64,000 bases of DNA, taken from Branchiostoma floridae. Its lineage: Eukaryota; Chordata; Leptocardii; Amphioxiformes; Branchiostomatidae. Made by a program: the position numbers and the translations under genes. The DNA lies in contig NC_049994.1 in assembly GCF_000003815.2 (NCBI RefSeq), positions 17,236,156-17,300,155 of the forward strand. Direction: 5' to 3'. The notes under the pieces are model-generated. The model was not told the DNA's origin and searched no databases. It was given only the letters and a program-made list of their open reading frames with translations. Shown here in pieces: positions 1 through 12,076 of this stretch (the stretch's first letter is position 1; the number at the start of each line of letters is the position of its first letter).

Positions 1-2335
1 TACCTTGATTATTCAATGCGTGAGAAATCACTTGTTGTCCGGAAGCCGCTACAGCTGACAGGGATTGTCGTGAGTGCGGTTGGAAATAAGAAAATGTCCG
101 TGGCAATGAGCTACCACACAAATTATGATAGGTATGCCGTCTCATAGGTATGCAAACTCCAATTTTATTCCCAAGCAGACGCTGTGACCATTGGGGCATT
201 GTTTGCTAATTTGAACACGAGGGACTTGCCAAAATGTCATTTTGTCAGTGAATGTTAAGAATTATGTTACGAATAATGTTAAGCATACACAGTTGGGAAG
301 CGGAAATCTGTGACCATTGGGGCATTGTGTACTGTAAGTTCCTAATTTGACTGCGAGAGACTTGGCTAAGGTGTCATTTTGGCAGTGAATGTAAAGAGGT
401 ATGTTTGTCATACAAAGTTGTGAAGCGGAAATCACTTGTGGTCTTTCATAAACAATATCACATCTCGATTGAAGACTAACACGTCAGTCGATTTGTAGCG
501 TCCGAAGCAACAAAACTTACTCGTAATACATCAAACTCCAGCTAATTGCATGGAAATGAGCTGACAAGGGTTTGTCCAAGGCATTGAATAACCAAAGTCT
601 CTGAATAATTATGTGGTTTCTATTAAAAATCCCGTTGAGGGACAATAAACAGGCAATTCCGCCCAGCATTGGCACAAAAAAGGAGCAGTCGGCCGGGCAT
701 GGACACAAAACTGTCAAAATCAACAAAGTTGTCTGTTTGTGGCCAGTGCCGCTTGTTTGGTCTCCTGGGTTAATGGACTAAACCTGATAACTGCATAGAA
801 TCCACTCAACAATAAGTCATACAATTAACAGGATCCTACTCTACCTAGGACGTTAAAAGTAGATTTTTTTGACATCCTTCGTAATACCTTGATTATTCAA
901 ATGCGTGAGAAATACACTTGTTGTCCGGAAGCCGCTACAGCTGACAGGGATTGTCGTGAGTGCGGTTGGAAATAAGAAAATGTCCGTGGCAATGAGCTAC
1001 CACACAAATTATGATAGGTATGCCGTCTCATAGGTATGCAAACTCCAATTTTATTCCCAAGCAGACGCTGTGACCATTGGGGCATTGTTTGCTAATTTGA
1101 ACACGAGGGACTTGCCAAAATGTCATTTTGTCAGTGAATGTTAAGAATTATGTTACGAATAATGTTAAGCATACACAGTTGGGAAGCGGAAATCTGTGAC
1201 CATTGGGGCATTGTGTACTGTAAGTTCCTAATTTGACTGCGAGAGACTTGGCTAAGATGTCATTTTGGCAGTGAATGTAAAGAGGTATGTTTGTCATACA
1301 AAGCTGTGAAGCGGAAATCCCTTTTGGTCTTTCATAAACAATATCACATCTCGATTGAAAACTACCACGTCAGTCGATTTGTAACGTCCGAAGCAACAAA
1401 ACTTACTAGTTATAATCAAACTCCAGCTAATTGCATGAAAATGAGCTGCAAGGGTCTGTCCAAGGCATTAAATAACCAACATTGTTGAAATTGTCTCTGA
1501 ATGGTTATGGTGAAACTTGGTTTCTATTAAAAGATCTTAAAAATCCCGTTGAGGGACAATACACAGGCAGTTCCCCCCAACATTGGCACCAAAAATTAGC
1601 ATTCAGCTACTCTCCAAGCAGAGGTTAGGTTCCGGCTGTTTTAATCGTTTTTATCGGGCTTTCTATCTCATTTATGTTGTTAGCTTTTGACAATACAAGA
1701 TGCAATACAAAATAGAAAGCCCGATAAACGACAAAAAAGTTAACAAAACAGCCAGAGCCTAACCTCTGCTTGGAGAGTAGTATTCGGCCGGGCATGGACA
1801 CAAAACTGTCAAAATTAACTAAGTTGTCTGTTTGTGGCCAGTGCCGCTTGTTTGGTCTCCTAGGATTAATGGACTAAACCTGATAACTGCATAGAATCCA
1901 TTCAACAATAAGTCATACAATTAACAGGATCCTACTGTACCTAGGACGTTAAAAGTAGATTTTTTTGACATCCTTCGTAATACCCTGATTATTCAAATGC
2001 GTGAGAAATACATTTTTGTCCGGAAGCCGCTACAGCTTACAGGGATTGTCGTGAGTGCGGTTGGAAATTAGAAAATGTCCGTGGCAATGAGCTACCACAC
2101 AAATTATGATAGGTATGCCGTCTCATAGGTATGCAAAGTCCAATTTTATCCGCAAGCAGACGCTGTGACCACTGAGGTATTGTGTGCTAATTTGAACACG
2201 AGGGACTTGCCAAAATGTCATTTTGTCAGTGAATGTTAAGAGTTATGTTACGAGTAATGTTAAGCATACACAGTTGGGAAGCGGAAATCTGTGACCATTC
2301 GGGCATTGTGGACTCTAAGTGGCAAATTTGACCAC
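1..2335. repeat. Tandem duplication, about 1 kb unit, three copies
   Basis: A unit opening with TACCTTGATTATTCAA starts at 1, again at 888 and again (TACCCTGATTATTCAA) at 1980. The first two copies are complete and the third decays after about 2335. Each unit also repeats itself internally, since the phrase TGTGACCATTGGGGCATTGT occurs twice per unit. Copy 2 is longer because a MITE sits in it at about 1610-1777. No coding potential was recognised. It may be a large satellite-like array continuing beyond the left edge of the window. Confidence 0.85.
1610..1777. mobile_element. TIR MITE (CTCTCCAAGCAGAGG family)
   Basis: The element begins CTCTCCAAGCAGAGGTTAGG and ends with its inverted complement CCTCTGCTTGGAGAG, flanked by TA on both sides. 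Internal sub-terminal inverted repeats (ATCGGGCTTTCTAT against ATAGAAAGCCCGAT) make it a near-perfect hairpin. It has no coding capacity. It is absent from the matching position of tandem unit 1 (near 690), so it inserted after that duplication. A second copy is at 13899-14040. Confidence 0.85.
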
Positions 2336-2770
2336 GAATGTAATTAGGTATGTTAGAAGCATATCTACAATTGTGAAGCAGAAATCACTTTGTGACTGTA
2401 CAGGAACAATCCCCACGATCGATTGAAAGTAGAACAACGTTAACTAACTTAACACGTCGGTCTGTTAGTTAAGTCTGAAGCTGCATGCGAATCTGTGAAA
2501 AACTCAGAAAGAATGGCGGTTGTTTGCAAAAGCTGTGAAGACTGCCTCCTTCAGAAGAAAACGCTAGACGACCCGTATTGTGCTCACCTCTTCAATTATA
2601 GACACCGAAGACGCTACTCCAGACCATTTTGGCCATGTGGATCTGATCATAAGAATGACGTCCTCTGGGAACCCAAAAACTGATGCGAGCGTGCGAAAAA
2701 AAAACTCGTTTGGCCAAAAACGTTGCCTTTATTATGAAGTATACGCTTGTTCACCTTTAGCCGCGAGTTA
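2336..2770. other. Unassigned intergenic stretch
   Basis: I see nothing recognisable. The short reading frames here show no family motif, and there is no clear terminal-repeat structure. Confidence 0.5.
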
Positions 2771-2947
2771 ACCTATTGTTATATCCGTTGTTTTTTTTGA
2801 AAACAGGGTATTACTAATCGGGATATCAAATGGATGGGCGGTTATTTCAAGCTGCAATATTTTGAAACATTGCAATTTGAAACCATCGTCTGTCCACTTG
2901 ATATCCATAAACTGTTTTTAAAAACAGCGCATACAGAATGGGTTACC
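2771..2947. mobile_element. Hairpin element, ATATCCGTTGTTTTT family
   Basis: This is an imperfect palindrome. GATATCAAATGGATGGGCGGTT on the left pairs with AACCATCGTCTGTCCACTTGATATC-like sequence on the right, around a centre near 2860. A related copy with clearer ends is at 15983-16169. It is a non-coding short foldback or MITE. Confidence 0.6.
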
Positions 2948-3480
2948 TTGTGGACAGAGGTGAAATAGAGCTCCACGCACTTTATCCATACAGATTACTG
3001 GAGGGGATTCCAAGAAAAGGGCAAAATTGATGTCAAAATGATCAATACAGGATATTTATGTAATTGCAATACCTTACATGACATAAATAAGATAAAGCCA
3101 CTTACGAACTATTGGGGTCTTATTTAGACAGTATGTATTCAACTTGAAACTTGGTTCTTGGTACCACCTCTGATCTGCAGTTCCTGCCAGTTTCGCTAGT
3201 CTGGCCTTGTCACAGCCATGGTTCCGTTAACACCCGAGCAGATGTAGAGAGGAAAAAAATCTTTAAACTCACATAGTCTTGCAACTCTACTGACAGTATA
3301 TTAGAATAAGTACGAAAACAAATACAAACACAAAGTCAAATATAACCCCTAATCATTTTCAAGACCACCTTCCCGAAAACTTCGAGTCATGCCAAGGTCA
3401 TGTGCGCAGTAGAATGTGTCACGTCGTTGAAGGTAAGACATCCAGGTAATAAGATACGCCAAAAAACAGTTACTCAAGCA
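2948..3480. other. Intergenic stretch with a repeat fragment
   Basis: It is mostly unassigned. From about 3429 (AGACATCCAGGTAATAAGAT) it matches the left flank and outer part of the foldback element found in intron 10 of the receptor gene (50416 onward), so a relative of that dispersed repeat reaches into the duplicated block that follows. Confidence 0.5.
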
Positions 3481-5382
3481 ACTGGATAAAACAGTCAGAC
3501 GTTTCAGCTGCAAGTGGCATCCACTACATTTCGTCAAGGAGCTGTGTAACCTCCTTGATTTCGTCAAAAAGCTAACGTATAGGCTTATAAGACTCATTAG
3601 GACTTTAAACTGTATCTCTGTTATATACGTCGTGTGACCCTTGCCTTTTCTTTCATGACCTCAGTGAAAAGCGGCCTGCAGGGCGATTTGAGCTTTCATG
3701 AATAAATAAAGTTTAAACAAACGTTACATTTCCACAAAGGGTTCGGAAACGATACAAAGTACGATATAAAAGACAACAAAGATGCAAAACAGACCAAAAT
3801 TTTTTCAACAGCGCTAGCATGTCTTGAGCAAATTTATTGGCAAAAACTTTGATTTTTCGTTTCCGCAACATTTCGTCAGTGTCGGATCATGTTGTCACGC
3901 GAGTTGTTGACACTTCCTGACAGGCTTTCGCAGTAAGTTTATTAGACAAGCTCAATGTTGGCACCAAACGACTCCTAATCCCTCAGGGTCAACCTTACTT
4001 TGGAGACTTAATCCCGGCTTTCCTTTTGAGCACACAGCAACAGTGGTAACTATTTCACGCAGGAATGTCAACACGGCAAGCGGAGATTATAGCACACTGT
4101 TCGTGCGGGGTTAAAATAGCGGTTACTTTGGGTCATGTGAACAGTGCGTTCAGCACCGTGACTCTAGATAACACCGGTAATACCCCTGTCACATTATCCA
4201 CGATCTTCTGGCGTATCGATGGAAGATCGGCCTGAAATTCACCTGACAACCGTCCCTGTCACATATAAGCCATACTTTGTACCTTGTACAATTTTGTGTG
4301 CATACTAGTATAATTATAAGCGAGGCTCGGGCGAATGTCGCAGAATCGTCGTCCGATCAATTTTCGCCAAATGTGACAGGGNNNNNNNNNNNNNNNNNNN
4401 NNNNNNNNNNNNNNNNNNNNNNNNNNNNNNNNNNNNNNNNNNNNNNNNNNNNNNNNNNNNNNNNNNNNNNNNNNNNNNNNNCTGGATAAAACAGTCAGAC
4501 GTTTCAGCTGCAAGTGGCATCCACTACATTTCGTCAAGGAGCTGTGTAACCTCCTTGATTTCGTCAAAAAGCTAACGTATAGGCTTATAAGACTCATTAG
4601 GACTTTAAACTGTATCTCTGTTATATACGTCGTGTGACCCTTGCCTTTTCTTTCATGACCTCAGTGAAAAGCGGCCTGCAGGGCGATGTGAGCTTTCATG
4701 AATAAATAAAGTTTAAACAAACGTTACATTTCCACAAAGGGTTCGGAAACGATACAAAGTACGATATAAAAGACAACAAAGATGCAAAACAGACCAAAAT
4801 TTTTTCAACAGCGCTAGCATGTCTTGAGCAAATTTATTGGCAAAAACTTTGATTTTTCGTTTCCGCAACATTTCGTCAGTGTCGGATCATGTTGTCACGC
4901 GAGTTGTTGACACTTCCTGACAGGCTTTCGCAGTAAGTTTATTAGACAAGCTCAATGTTGGCACCAAACGACTCCTAATCCCTCAGGGTCAACCTTACTT
5001 TGGAGACTTAATCCCGGCTTTCCTTTTGAGCACACAGCAACAGTGGTAACTATTTCACGCAGGAATGTCAACACGGCAAGCGGAGATTATAGCACACTGT
5101 TCGTGCGGGGTTAAAATAGCGGTTACTTTGGGTCATGTGAACAGTGCGTTCAGCACCGTGACTCTAGATAACACCGGTAATACCCCTGTCACATTATCCA
5201 CGATCTTCTGGCGTATCGATGGAAGATCGGCCTGAAATTCACCTGAAAACCGTCCCTGTCACATATAAGCCATACTTTGTACCTTGTACAATTGTTGTGC
5301 AATAAAGTTATAATTATAAGCGAGGCTCGGGCGATTGTCGCAGAATCGTCGTCCGATCAATTTTCGCCAAATGTGACAGGGG
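3481..5382. repeat. Two near-identical copies of a 0.9 kb block across an N gap
   Basis: Positions 3481-4381 recur at 4482-5382 with only a few differences, for example GCGATTTGAG against GCGATGTGAG and CTGACAACC against CTGAAAACC. A run of exactly 100 N separates them. This pattern fits either a true tandem duplication or two alleles placed side by side by the assembler. No gene was recognised in either copy. Confidence 0.8.
4382..4481. other. Assembly gap, 100 N
   Basis: Exactly 100 unknown bases, the size usually used as a placeholder for a gap of unknown length. It interrupts the first copy of the duplicated block. Confidence 0.99.
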
Positions 5383-5386
5383 TATT
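5179..5386. mobile_element. TIR MITE (AATACCCCTGTCACAT)
   Basis: It begins AATACCCCTGTCACATT and ends AATGTGACAGGGGTATT, a TIR of about 17 bp around some 200 bp of non-coding sequence. The same element lies in the first copy of the duplicated block (from about 4179), where its right end is cut by the N gap. Confidence 0.7.
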
Positions 5387-5677
5387 ATATGACCACGCCC
5401 CCTGGTTAGCTCATTGGTTAATCTTCGTACCAGGCGCTATAGCAGGTTAAAAAATAAAGCAGTCATCCTCAAATAGTCTCTACCAGACTGACTACGCTGG
5501 CTGTGAGAATGATTTGCCAGATGAGGTTTGCCATATAGAGGAGTTGGCCGGCCGCGAAACATTAACGTTAGCATTTAGTGGACTCCCCTGGCCAATTTCC
5601 CGATTTCTTACCGAACTCTACGGTTCTCGCACCCCCATAGGAAGGCCTGGTGTAGGCTAGTCCTAGTCTCCAAGCAG
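5387..5677. other. Unassigned stretch before gap
   Basis: No gene or repeat end was identified, apart from a terminal TCTCCAAGCAG at 5667-5677. That resembles the TIR of the MITE family at 1610 and 13861, so an element probably continues into the N gap. Confidence 0.4.
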
Positions 5678-5934
5678 NNNNNNNNNNNNNNNNNNNNNNN
5701 NNNNNNNNNNNNNNNNNNNNNNNNNNNNNNNNNNNNNNNNNNNNNNNNNNNNNNNNNNNNNNNNNNNNNNNNNNNNNNNNNNNNNNNNNNNNNNNNNNNN
5801 NNNNNNNNNNNNNNNNNNNNNNNNNNNNNNNNNNNNNNNNNNNNNNNNNNNNNNNNNNNNNNNNNNNNNNNNNNNNNNNNNNNNNNNNNNNNNNNNNNNN
5901 NNNNNNNNNNNNNNNNNNNNNNNNNNNNNNNNNN
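5678..5934. other. Assembly gap, 257 N
   Basis: A run of 257 unknown bases. It removes the left end of the transposon-like block that follows. Confidence 0.99.
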
Positions 5935-7730
5935 GGCGCATATGCTGTTGTAGCACAGGTCGTGGCCGAATGCCAGAATGCGCAGCGTAGCTGCGCGGGG
6001 GGAGAGCACGAGAGGGGGGTAACCCCCCTCTCGTTGGGGGGGTTTGGGGGGCCTCCCCCGAGAGCTTTTTAAAATAGAGAGGCTCTCTGGTGCATTTTAG
6101 AACCATTTCTGTGCAAAAATGACCAACGAATCCACACTTGACTTTTAGGGCTGAGCAAATATAATAAACGAACGAACACTGATTTTTATAGTTAGCAATC
6201 TCACATTCAACAATCATATTTTTGACCTAGGAGAACGGCCATCGAAACATTTTTTGAGCCGGGGGAGGGCCATTGAAAAAAAATGTCTTAGCCTTAGGGG
6301 CCTTAAAAATACAAGCAAAATGTGCCCCTGAAAGGCAGGAAATGAAGTTTCAGGTGGTCAAGATTTCAATTTTCTCTGGACGTCCCTGACGACGGCTTGC
6401 GCCTCCGGCGCCCACGACGCTCCGGCCCTCGTCGCCATAAATTTTTTTTCCTCTGACAGAAATTTCATTACATTTAGCATAGTCTACCAGCAAAGTTCAT
6501 CCCCCAAAGTGCAGAAAATCCTGTTTCAGAGGGTTCAAACTTTTACATTTTTCTCCAGACCTACCTTGCGACGGCTCGTGCGCTCGAAGTCGTGAAAAAA
6601 CGTTGGGGGCGTCGTCGCCCTCATTAATGTAAGCTAAAAACCCTACTAGAAAGGCTATTAAACTTAGCTTAGTCTGCCAGCAAATTTGTCCAACAAAAGT
6701 TAGATCGTTTCAGATAGTCAAGATTTCAAACTTTTCCCGGGTGAGCATGCCCCCGGACCCCCTAGGATTACGTCAATATAGTTCGCCCTCCCCATAAGAA
6801 ATTTGCTGCAGCCGCCTCTGTCGTGTAATTCCATGTTCGCACGAAGTTTACGAAGACTATAGAAACTAAAATTGGTATCAATATCAATCCTGTGTGCATC
6901 GGTTCTTTGTAAACGGAATGGTTCACGGACGGCAACGGGATAAAACATTACGATGTTTACTTCCGTGACAGCGGGCTCTATGCTGCGTGCATATGATCGA
7001 CGTAATCATGCATATGATGGCGCGAATATTTTTCTGCAAGTTTGTTGGTTGGCCGAAATAACTCCCGTTTTGGAATGATTACAGCAGTATTGAAGCGGTT
7101 TTCGTCAGGATATCGCTAAAATGTACCCAAGTCTCTTCCAAGTAGAACATTGATTTATTTTCTTTTGTTTAAATATCGTACATGTGTAGTGGAAAAGATC
7201 GCCGGTTTTTTTTACCTGACCCATTTCGCACCAGCCCTCCCCCCCGGTAAATCAATAAAAGTCCCATAGCGGAGACATGTCGTAAGTTTGACACAGTCTG
7301 ACATTAAATTTTTACTCCTGACATTTACCGTCAAAGTATGAATGAATGAATGTTTATTATTGTATCTTGCGTCGCTCAGCCCACATGGGCTAATAGGGCA
7401 CCAAAATAACAAATATAATAACAATGTTAGAGTCAGATGGAACATAAGCGAGTTCCGAAGGAGGGCGGGAGTATTGCCAACGTCCTGATTACGGAACATT
7501 CTGGCTATGCCCGCAAAGACCGACGCAATGAGGACGTAAAAGCGAGACAAGTGCGCCTTGGCATTGTTGGTTAGCGGCTTTGTATTTGTCGCCGCTCCGC
7601 TGAAACTTTAGCTGATTTTCTGGATTTCTTTGTGGAATTCCTTTTTTTGTGGTCCAGCCGAATTTTTTTGGGGGTCCAGCCAAAGGGGGGGCGCGCGCCG
7701 GGTGCGCCCCCCCCTAAATCCGCGCCTGCA
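5935..7730. mobile_element. Non-coding DNA-transposon-like block, left end in gap
   Basis: The right end is a GC-rich palindromic terminus (GGGGGGGCGCGC then CCCCCCCCTAAATCCGCG) at about 7684-7730. The left part shares a GCTGCGCGGGGGGAGAGCAC phrase with the smaller element at 8707-9110. Inside are three diverged units of about 200 bp (near 6340, 6490 and 6665), each with AGTCTRCCAGCAAA followed by a TTCAAACTTTT-type phrase. No transposase reading frame is visible, so this looks like a non-autonomous derivative. Confidence 0.55.
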
Positions 7731-8636
7731 GTGAGGTGGTACAATGCTGATCTCCAGGCTGATCTACCGGTGGCACAAGGACAGCCAAACTCCTTACGCT
7801 ACCTGTAGATCTGCCTGGAGATTACTACAATGCGGCTTCGCGTTTTGGCCAAGTACAGCGGGTCATCCCATCTCTTCTCTGATAAGTGTGTTGGGTCAAT
7901 TTCGTTCAGAGGTTCTCAGTATATGATTTATTGATGAATGAATTTGACTTTATTTGGATCAATAGCTTATACATTGCTGTTTTATTCTCATAGTGGTCCT
8001 ATACATGAAGTGCATCATTGCAGTATAACATGAGGGAAGCTACAGAACAATCACACTAAAATATATAAGATACATTCAATTAACCATACTACAGAAATAA
8101 AGGAATATGCAAGTGCATCATCAACTGTCCTGTTGTGTGTTGAACAGGTATGTACTTTCTCCATGGAGTGAAAGAGGCTATCTACATCAGAGCCCATCAA
8201 CCTTCCCTCAACAGAGACGGGGGCCGATACCGACTGTCAAGCACCTTTGACCCTTTACTGACGTCACACTTCCTTTCCGGAAGTGCGACTTAGGTTTTGG
8301 GTCATTACAACTTGAGAAGGATCAGAGGACTGATCGAAAGCTTTTTGGTAAGCGCTTTATTTTGTGTACGGATATAAAGTCTTAAAAATTGTATTAGTCT
8401 TAATCTTAACCACACCTCCTGAGAAGAGTAAGGGAAGCTGGACTTAACCAAGGCAACAACTTAGGTAGCATTGACTAGCCTCTACCAGGCTCCATATATC
8501 GCTGGAAAAATAGTAGAAATTGAATAATTAAGACAGAAAACACGCTAGAGGAGTTAGATGGCGCCGAGGACGGTACAGTTTGAGACCATGGCCTCTTATT
8601 TGACAACTTCTACTACTTTTCCAGTGACCTGTGGAG
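7731..8636. other. Unassigned intergenic stretch
   Basis: No gene was recognised. There is a TGACGTCA CRE-like octamer at about 8258 and a generic dispersed-repeat feel (AGAAGGATCAGAGGACTGATCG near 8316), but no element boundaries can be drawn. Confidence 0.4.
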
Positions 8637-8705
8637 CCTGGTATAGGCTAAGCATGGCAGGATTTGAACCCAGGACCTCTGGCTTCTGGGCCAAACACCC
8701 TGTAC
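8637..8705 (-). mobile_element. tRNA-derived (SINE-like) fragment
   Basis: Read on the minus strand, the segment contains GGTTCAAATCC, a close match to the RNA polymerase III B box (GGTTCRANNCC). It is preceded by a plausible anticodon-arm region, but no convincing A box or acceptor stem closes it. I read it as a tRNA-related SINE head remnant and not a functional tRNA gene. Confidence 0.45.
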
Positions 8706-8706
8706 T

Positions 8707-9110
8707 GGCGGATCCAGAAATTTGCTTAGGGGGGGCGCGCACACTGACGCGCAAGCTGCGCGGGGGGAGAGCACGAGAGAGGGGTGAAATTATCATCATC
8801 AGTTTATTACAAATCATAAACTTCCGCTGATTTTCTGGAGCTCTTACAAAAAAATTCCACGCTCTTTCTATATCTTTAAGCGTCGATTTTTGACTTACAA
8901 TGGCCTACTTGTGATTGAAAAATTGATGCGCTGTCGAACGCAAATATAAATATAATAAGTTCGAATTTACTAAAGGATATCAGTTAATAAATCTCTTTTG
9001 AAATGAGCGCGGTTTTGTTAAGTTGTTATCGATTTCTTTGTGTCCTCCGCGTAGACCTCCGGTGGCACTGGAGCGCGCCTGGCGCGCCTCCCCCTAAATC
9101 CGCGCGTGCC
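8707..9110. mobile_element. TIR element with GC-rich ends
   Basis: The left end GGCGGATCCAGAAATTTGCT leads into AGGGGGGGCGCGC. The right end is GGCGCGCCTCCCCCTAAATCCGC, which is inverted relative to the left. The middle is AT-rich and non-coding. The shared AAATCCGCGC terminus groups it with the larger block ending at 7730. Confidence 0.6.
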
Positions 9111-9194
9111 CTGTACAGCGACGCCACACGCCCCCACCACTGACGTTCTGCCACCGGTACCGGTGATCTCCTTCCGGTTTTACCATTGTAGAAT

Positions 9195-9275
9195 AGTACA
9201 TACAGTAGAAGCCAGTTAATTGCACAACGGAGAACTGCACACTTTTGTTAATAATTGCACGGAATCCCAAATTCC
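9195..9275. mobile_element. Partial MITE (ACAGTAGAAGCCAGTTAATTG end)
   Basis: This is one end of the element that is complete at 53661-53840. Both contain CCAGTTAATTGCACAA followed by GCACACTT and a degraded TGCACGGAATCCC. The other end is missing here. Confidence 0.6.
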
Positions 9276-9430
9276 CGTAGTCTATTTCTACCAGAGCTCC
9301 TTGCACTCGCTTCCTTAAAAATATCATATTTCATTATATTTTTATAATATTAAAGTACTCTATATCAAATATGTTATTATGCTATTTCTTAAGGCAGCGA
9401 GTGCAAGGAGTAGAAATTGGATGGTACCCA

Positions 9431-9641
9431 GGCTAACGGGTCTGCATGCTCTTTTCCGTAAGGCGTAGGCAGCCTATTTTTATTTCCCGTAATTCGCAGG
9501 GAAAACCATCTTATCTACGTAATTCGTAGCGAGGCGACCAAATTTAGCGTAATTGCCTTCCTTGATTTAACGTAATACGTAGGGGGTTCTTCTGAATTCA
9601 GCGTAAAACGTTGTCGGAACCCCCCATGCAGACCCGGCTAA
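9431..9641. mobile_element. TIR element with internal CGTAATTCG repeats
   Basis: Imperfect inverted ends (CTAACGGGTCTGCATG against CATGCAGACCCGGCTA) enclose four or five degenerate copies of a short motif, CGTAATNCGTAG (near 9487, 9518, 9549, 9570 and 9601). It is non-coding. Confidence 0.6.
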
Positions 9642-11331
9642 GTACGAGGGTGAAAACGCAAATATCAAAACCCCCATGCCGCCGCAGAGTCTGCTAGCGA
9701 GACTACGTCTGAGGACAAGTCCCCCAAGGCGACAGAGAGATATGATGATTATCTTAAATTTGCGTATACATATGCATGTCCTTTGCACAACTTGAGGAAA
9801 GAAGAGCAAAGATGTCGAGAAACTTAAAATGTTTTTGTCAAACGTCACGGATATATTAAAATTAAGGGTAATAATTGATGTTGCCTAGGACTTTGATAGA
9901 TTGTTGATTTACAATGTTACAGCTGGAAAGCACATTCATTTGGATTTATTAAGCTCCGGAAACGTCACACATTCACAACGACACTGAATCAGATTTCTTT
10001 TATGTTTTTAGGGGTGACATTTAGCTACAGGATGAGTTCGATGGATTTAGGTTTACTTCAAACAATCCGCTGTAAATGTCAATCTGGCTATCAAAGCTAT
10101 CTTGCGCGTCCAATAAATGGAATATAGGTCAATATATAACGTTATATGTCGTATCTGTTATGTAGATATAATCAATATCTGATACTCGCCTGTGTTCGTG
10201 ATTTAATGGTCTATTTTTTGTATATTTTGACAACCTTTGTGGTAACATACCGCAATGTTGTATTGGTGACAAATACAAGTTATTTACTCGACGATATGAC
10301 CCTGAATTCCGCCCGACTTTGATCCACGGTTTGTTTTTGTGCAGCCCTTCGCCTGCGCTTTCACGGCCTTACCCTGTGTCGGGTCAGGAGGCTGTGCCAA
10401 CCACTCTGCGCACCCCTTCCGGAAAGATACCGTCATTTGGAAAATAGACGCCATCTTGGTAACTTTCATTGCAGTTAGTGAAACATACGTAGATTAAATT
10501 TTTTTTGCCTCTTTTTGAATCCAATGGAAATATCCACAGAGATCTCTGTTGCGGGATATCCTGTGAGAATATGGGAAAAGCCCTCCGGTTGTGCGGGGGT
10601 GGCCTGCGGTTGCCGGGCGCGCTTGCGGTTTGATGCATACCATGGGTTTTCCGGCAGGCCGCGCCACACTTGAAAGGCGGACTCTGATTGGTCAATTTTT
10701 TTCCGTCGTCAACTTGGCAATGAAGATAATCTCCAAGCAGATCTTGGGAGAAAAAAAATCGCGGAAAAAAATCGCCAAAATGTTGTCCTCGGCTCGCTTT
10801 TTTGACAGCTGAAGAAAATGAGACGGTTTACCGAAAAGAAAAAGGTTCACGTAGACATTGCAAATGTAGTCAGTCAGTGCAAATGCGTTATATAGATCTA
10901 ATATAACATCCTTGGTCAGTGCAAGTCAGAGGCTTCTGATTTTTGGCATGTTAACACCAACCTTCATGTTCATATCTAGGGTCTGGATCACATATTCAAA
11001 ATTTCCTATTTAGAATCATAAAAGAGACATTTCCAAGTGACCATATATTGCATACGAAATATATAATTACGGTCCCCAAGTTCCAATCTGCAGCTGACAA
11101 CATGGATCCGGCATTGCCAAGTTTCAGAACAACTATCAATACAGTATCATACGGTCTCTATACTAGATACCATAATTTAAAACACACACGTCCTTTTTCG
11201 TTTCCCTGCTGCCAAAAACTAAATGCTACTTCGTGCTCACTGGAGCAATCCATCGCTAACTGACTAACTAAGCGGCTGAAGGACTCTCCTAACTGGACAG
11301 CATCCAACATCTCCCGACTCCTGCGGCATCA
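9642..11331. other. Unassigned intergenic stretch
   Basis: No supported gene. One isolated CTCCAAGCAGATC end at about 10732 belongs to the MITE-terminus family seen at 13861, 30607 and 59104, but its partner is not nearby. Confidence 0.4.
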
Positions 11332-11501
11332 TAGTACCGCCGGTATGGACCGATCCCAAAACCCCGCCCCCTGTTCGATCGTGGTTCTATTTCGAACACC
11401 TCGTTCTATTTCGAACACCTGACGTGTTCGAAATAGAATAGGGGGTTCTCTATTTGTTCGATATGGCGTTCGACGGGATCGGTCCATAGTACCGCCGGTA
11501 C
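11332..11501. mobile_element. Short TIR element (TATGGACCGATCCC)
   Basis: The left end TAGTACCGCCGGTATGGACC and right end GGGATCGGTCCATAGTACC carry the inverted pair GGACCGATCCC / GGGATCGGTCC. The centre has repeated TTCTATTTCGAACACCT and its inverse, forming a second internal hairpin. It is non-coding. Confidence 0.65.
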
Positions 11502-12076
11502 TCCCCGTCACATATGTTCCACCGCGCACTTGGCAAGGCTTCAAACGGAAGGAATTTTCCTATTAGATCGTTACCATGGCAACGGGTCATGGCAACCCGC
11601 GCTGGGACTCTAAGCATTGCTAAGTTGACATATATTGATATTGTCTAGCTTTTACATGGGTTATACTTTTTGTTCTCTGATACAATATCAGTTCTAATAA
11701 TTTTGTACTTTATTTCTTGTACATGGTCGTATCAGACAAAAATGTATGTTCTAAGGCAAACAATAACCCCGTCTCGTAGAGCTAATTAGCTAAGAAGGCT
11801 ATTTCAGACCAAGGAGGTTACTAGTATACGTCTTAAACCTCCTTGTTTGGAGTAATGGGCGCAAAGCGACAGGTGAAAAAAAGACAACTTGAAGGACGGT
11901 TTACTACTGAGGGGATTTCTACAGAGTTCGGAGACAGTTGATCCCCCCCCCCCCCCCCAAAAAAAAGTTTAGGGGGTTTGCATGGGCCCATGGGGGTAAT
12001 TTTCAAATGCCACACGCAAATTACGCTTTACATAGAATGCACTGACTACGCTATACGTAGCATTTGTATGAGCGGT
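11502..12076. other. Unassigned intergenic stretch
   Basis: Nothing recognised apart from a C homopolymer run near 11944. No gene evidence. Confidence 0.4.
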
